A stretch of 64,000 nt of DNA, taken from contig NZ_JAUSXG010000001.1 in NCBI RefSeq assembly GCF_030815855.1, forward strand, positions 5,394,001 to 5,458,000, in the 5' to 3' direction. The notes under the pieces are model-generated. The model made no database searches, was not told where the DNA came from, and saw nothing but the letters and a program-made list of their open reading frames with translations. The translations under genes were made by a program, and so were the position numbers. Of this stretch, positions 61,434-64,000 are shown one piece after another (position 1 is the first letter of the stretch; each line of letters begins with the position of its first letter). The DNA is from Variovorax paradoxus (GTDB lineage: Bacteria > Pseudomonadota > Gammaproteobacteria > Burkholderiales > Burkholderiaceae_C).

Positions 61434-61910
61434 TCAGTGGTGGTGCCCGTGCGCCCCATGCACGTGCTTATGCTCGATCTCCACCGGCAACGCCGCGCGC
61501 ACGTCCGTCACCTGAAGGCTGAAGCGCAGCGCCTTGCCCGCCCACGGATGGTTGCCGTCGAGCAGCACCACCGGGCCTTTGATCTTCGTTACGGTGAAGA
61601 CGTGCTCGGTGCCATCGTCGAGCCGCCCCTGCAACTGGCCGCCCACCTTAACGCCCGGTGGGAACTCCGCCTTGGGAATGGTGCGCACCAGCGCCTCGTC
61701 GCGCAGGCCGAAGGCGTCTTCAGGCGCGAGGTTCAGCGTGGTCTGGTAGCCCTTTTCCTTGCCATCGAGCGCTTCCTCGATCTTGGGCAGCGTGTTCTCG
61801 TACCCGCCATGCAGATAGGCCATCGGCTCGGGGCTGGCTTCGATGAGCTTGCCCTGGGTGTCGGCGACTTTGTACTTGAGGGTGACGACGGTGTCTTTTT
61901 CGATTTTCAT
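61434..61910 (-). CDS. slyD: FKBP-type peptidyl-prolyl isomerase SlyD
   Basis: 158 residues. The FKBP domain with inserted IF (chaperone) flap covers about 1-145: VVTLKYKVADTQGKLIE, YENTLPKIEEALDG and LAPEDAFGLRDE. A short His-rich C-terminal tail (HKHVHGAHGHHH, about 147-158) binds nickel or other metals in this family. SlyD is a cytosolic folding helper and nickel-metallochaperone. It converges with the CYTH-CHAD gene; the gap has a GATCGA/TCGATC inverted repeat but no clear T-run. Confidence 0.95.
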   Translation of the reverse strand: MKIEKDTVVTLKYKVADTQGKLIEASPEPMAYLHGGYENTLPKIEEALDGKEKGYQTTLNLAPEDAFGLRDEALVRTIPKAEFPPGVKVGGQLQGRLDDGTEHVFTVTKIKGPVVLLDGNHPWAGKALRFSLQVTDVRAALPVEIEHKHVHGAHGHHH

Positions 61911-61938
61911 GCGGGCATTTTCTGTGGAAATCGACCGG

Positions 61939-62877
61939 TCAGCGCGATGGGGCCTGCGCCACCCGCAGCATCTCCGGCAGCGCCTCCACCGCGCTCAGCT
62001 TCTCCATCACCATTCCAACGAAAGCCGACACCGCCAGCGGCAGGTGCTTCCGGCTCGGATACAGCACGCTCAGCCCCTGTCCCGTGCGCTGGTACTCCGG
62101 CAGCACCGGAACCAGCCGGCCGGCTTCCAGGTCGGGCCTCGCCATGGTAGGCGGCAGCAGCGCGACGCCTAGGCCGGCGACGGCGGCCCTGCGCAGCGCC
62201 TGTGCGGTGTTGCCGCTGAAGCGGCCCGCGGCCTGCACTTCTTCCTCGGCGCCCCCCGGTCCGACCAAGCGCCATATCGTGCGGCCGCTCGGATGGGGCG
62301 AGGTGACGCAGTCATGGTTCGCCAGGTCCCGCAGCGTGGCGGGCGCGCCGCGCGCGGCGATGTACGCGGGACTGGCCACCATGCCGTCGGTCCGGGCGTT
62401 CATGAGCTTGCGGGCGACGTAGCCTGAGTCCGGCAGCGCGCCGCCGCGGAAAGCGATGTCGATCTGCTCGGCGATCAGGTCGGACGTGGCGTCGCTGAGC
62501 ACGAAGTCGACGCGCACGAGCGGATGCGCGGCCAGAAAGTCGGACACCCACTCCATCGGGAAGAAGTCGAAGAAATCGGCGGTCGCCGCCACGCGGATCA
62601 AGCCGCTGGGTTCACGGCTGCCGGTGATCAGCTCCTGCCCGGCCTCGACCAGCCCGTCGACGGCGCCCGCGCAGCGCTCATGAAAAGCCTGGCCCGCGCT
62701 GGTGAGGGTGAGCTTGCGGGTGGAGCGCTGCATCAGCCGCGTGCCCAGTTGCGCTTCGAGCTGCTGGATGCGCCGGCTCACGGTGTTGGGCGGCAAACCG
62801 AGCCGCCGCGCGGCCCCGGCAAAGCTGCCGTGGCGCACCACCTGCACAAACATGGCGATGTCGTTGAGGTCGAGCAT
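61939..62877 (-). CDS. LysR family transcriptional regulator
   Basis: 312 residues. The N-terminal HTH (about 3-60) has VRHGSFAGAARRLGLPPNTVSRRI (key residues SFAGAARRL and NTVSRR) and LGTRLMQRSTRKL. The effector domain follows (about 88-300). It is divergent from the DoxX-pirin genes across 85 bp, the normal geometry for autoregulation and activation of the divergent unit. The signal is unknown. Confidence 0.93.
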   Translation of the reverse strand: MLDLNDIAMFVQVVRHGSFAGAARRLGLPPNTVSRRIQQLEAQLGTRLMQRSTRKLTLTSAGQAFHERCAGAVDGLVEAGQELITGSREPSGLIRVAATADFFDFFPMEWVSDFLAAHPLVRVDFVLSDATSDLIAEQIDIAFRGGALPDSGYVARKLMNARTDGMVASPAYIAARGAPATLRDLANHDCVTSPHPSGRTIWRLVGPGGAEEEVQAAGRFSGNTAQALRRAAVAGLGVALLPPTMARPDLEAGRLVPVLPEYQRTGQGLSVLYPSRKHLPLAVSAFVGMVMEKLSAVEALPEMLRVAQAPSR

Positions 62878-62962
62878 GGCGGCAATTCCTTCTGCTGGTG
62901 GACGAGTGCAACCCGATTCTGCCGTCTAGTCGATCAATGGGCGCCGCCCTAACCTTCGAGCC

Positions 62963-63364
62963 ATGACTTCCTCATCTTCTTTTTTCTCCTCTTCGCCCTC
63001 CCTTTCCACCACCCAGCGCCGCATTGTCTGGGGCATTCGGATCCTTCTGGCGCTGGCCTTCAGCGCGGCGGGCGCCGCCAAGCTGGCCGGCGTGCCGCAG
63101 ATGGTCCAAGTGTTCGATGCAATCGGCTTTGGGCAATGGTTCCGCTATGTGACGGGCGTGGTCGAAGTCGGCGGTGCGGTGCTGCTGCTGGTGCCGGCCA
63201 CCGGCTTTCTTGGCGGCCTGCTGCTGACCGCGACCATGGTCTGCGCCGTGGCCACGCACGTGGTGCTGATTGGCGGCAGCCCCGCGCCGGCCGTCGTGCT
63301 CGCGCTGCTCTCGGCCTTCGTGACCTGGCGCCTGCGGCCCGCGCCGGCGGCCAAGGCGGCCTGA
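62963..63364 (+). CDS. DoxX family membrane protein
   Basis: 133 residues and four transmembrane helices (about 24-45, 55-75, 78-100, 105-122) after a Ser/Phe-rich N terminus. The DoxX pattern is seen in RILLALAFSAAGAAKLAG and VTGVVEVGGAVLLLVPATG. Members link to quinones or redox chains. It is likely co-transcribed with the pirin gene 48 bp downstream and is the probable target of the divergent LysR protein. The Ser-rich N terminus is encoded by TTC/TCT repeats. Confidence 0.9.
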   Translation: MTSSSSFFSSSPSLSTTQRRIVWGIRILLALAFSAAGAAKLAGVPQMVQVFDAIGFGQWFRYVTGVVEVGGAVLLLVPATGFLGGLLLTATMVCAVATHVVLIGGSPAPAVVLALLSAFVTWRLRPAPAAKAA

Positions 63365-63367
63365 TCT

Positions 63368-63391
63368 CTTCTTCTTCTTCTTCTTCTTCTT
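63368..63391 (+). repeat. CTT trinucleotide tract (8 copies) between doxX-like and pirin genes
   Basis: Eight perfect CTT units lie in the 48-bp gap, upstream of the pirin ribosome site. The tract could vary by slippage and shift spacing, but it lies outside the coding frame. Confidence 0.85.
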
Positions 63392-63412
63392 CCACCGGTT
63401 CAGGAGCATCCC

Positions 63413-64000
63413 ATGACCATCGCCGTTGTTACCGCCACCACCACCGAAGCCCGCGCCATCGTCTACCGCACGCTCGGCTCGCAGCACGGGCCGATCACGC
63501 GGCTCATGAGCCCGGGCGATCTGGGCGAATTTCTCAAGCCGTTCGTGTTCCTGGACCTCGTCGACGCCGACGCCGCGGGCTTTGGCAAGGGTTTCGGCAT
63601 GCATCCGCATTCGGGTATTGCGACGCTGACCTGGTTGATCGAAGGCGATACGCGGTACGAAGACACGACCGGCGAACAGGGCGTGCTGCCGGCGGGCGGC
63701 GTCGAGTGGATGCGCGCCGGCAACGGGGTGTGGCACAACGGCGGGCCGGTGCCGGACACGAAGCGCGTTCAGGGCTTCCAGCTCTGGGTGGCGCTGCCGG
63801 CGTCGGAAGAAAACGCACCCGCCCACAGCATCTATCTCGCGCCTTCGCAGGTGCCGAGCGAAGGCCCGGCACGCGTGCTGCTCGGCCGCTACGGCGCGGC
63901 GCAAAGCCCCATTCCGGCACCGGCGCCGATGAACTACCTGGCGGTGCAGCTGAAAGACGGCGAGCAATGGCGCTACACGCCGCCTCCCGGACACACGGTG
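63413..64000 (+). CDS. Pirin family protein, 5' part (runs off the right edge)
   Basis: At least 196 residues are visible from the ATG at 63413, which follows CAGGAGC. The N-terminal cupin has the pirin motif HPHSGIATLTWLIEGDTRYEDT and the AGGVEWMRAGNGVWHNG segment; a second cupin domain is starting near the edge. It is distinct from the pirin at 58 kb. It is probably transcribed with the DoxX-like gene under the divergent LysR regulator. The end is not in the window. Confidence 0.88.
   Translation, partial: MTIAVVTATTTEARAIVYRTLGSQHGPITRLMSPGDLGEFLKPFVFLDLVDADAAGFGKGFGMHPHSGIATLTWLIEGDTRYEDTTGEQGVLPAGGVEWMRAGNGVWHNGGPVPDTKRVQGFQLWVALPASEENAPAHSIYLAPSQVPSEGPARVLLGRYGAAQSPIPAPAPMNYLAVQLKDGEQWRYTPPPGHTV

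Noticed and set aside
61405..61436. GATCGA/TCGATC inverted repeat between the CYTH-CHAD and slyD genes as a terminator
   Set aside because: The stem is only 6 bp and the T-run is short (GATTTT); not enough to call a terminator.

Overview
The window looks like one stretch of chromosome from a high-GC betaproteobacterium of the order Burkholderiales, most likely Comamonadaceae and close to Variovorax. This is inferred from gene content and style: a metX-metW pair, kdsD-kdsC-lptC and lptD-surA-rsmA envelope operons, a Bug-type tripartite receptor, GC-rich codons, A/T-poor -10 boxes and GC-palindromic REP-like elements. No database search was possible, so the genus is a judgement. No rRNA, tRNA, CRISPR array, phage or insertion sequence was seen.

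Layout. 1-6.7 kb: the end of an unidentified membrane protein, a Kef-type antiporter, the Kdo/LPS genes kdsD-kdsC-lptC followed by an SDR oxidoreductase, and a glycine-rich RNA-binding protein. 6.9-11.7 kb: two riboswitch-controlled units lie back to back, a yybP-ykoY-type (Mn2+) element before a UPF0016 Mn2+ exporter and a SAM-II-type element plus terminator before metX-metW; then YigZ, a voltage-gated-type K+ channel and a bactofilin. 11.7-19.4 kb: DUF72, two M20 peptidases, an MFS gene broken by an early stop codon, YidB-like DUF937, rsmE and an amgK-type sugar kinase carrying an in-frame REP-like insertion. 19.6-25.6 kb: lptD-surA-rsmA, then a secreted guanyl-type RNase with its barstar inhibitor. 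25.8-28.1 kb: maeB.

28.3-34.3 kb: a tight five-gene cassette made of an SPFH protein, a double zinc-ribbon DUF4178 membrane protein, a DUF350 membrane protein, a membrane-embedded spermidine-synthase-like enzyme and an exported FAD amine-oxidase-like protein. It is the best candidate here for a poorly described system. It is followed by a 2004-residue alpha-2-macroglobulin and its usual partner pbpC, whose start codon lies between two inverted REP elements. 43-49.7 kb: a phytase-like esterase domain protein, a MarR/Bug divergent pair, a LysR regulator, and the overlapping operon speD-murU-pepP. 49.8-53 kb: tkt and gap. 53-64 kb: two lipoproteins, a small monooxygenase, an Nramp transporter, an overlapping protealysin/emfourin protease-inhibitor pair, YciI, two pirins, a VOC protein, a CYTH-CHAD protein, slyD, and a LysR-DoxX divergent pair.

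Themes: envelope building and quality control (Kdo, Lpt, SurA, AmgK/MurU recycling, bactofilin, A2M-PbpC); toxin or protease genes translationally coupled to their inhibitors (RNase-barstar, protealysin-emfourin); manganese balance (UPF0016 exporter under a Mn2+ riboswitch, and an Nramp importer); SAM and polyamine use (SAM-II-metX, speD, aminopropyltransferase-like cassette). REP-like palindromes have been absorbed into coding sequence at least twice (amgK, pbpC).
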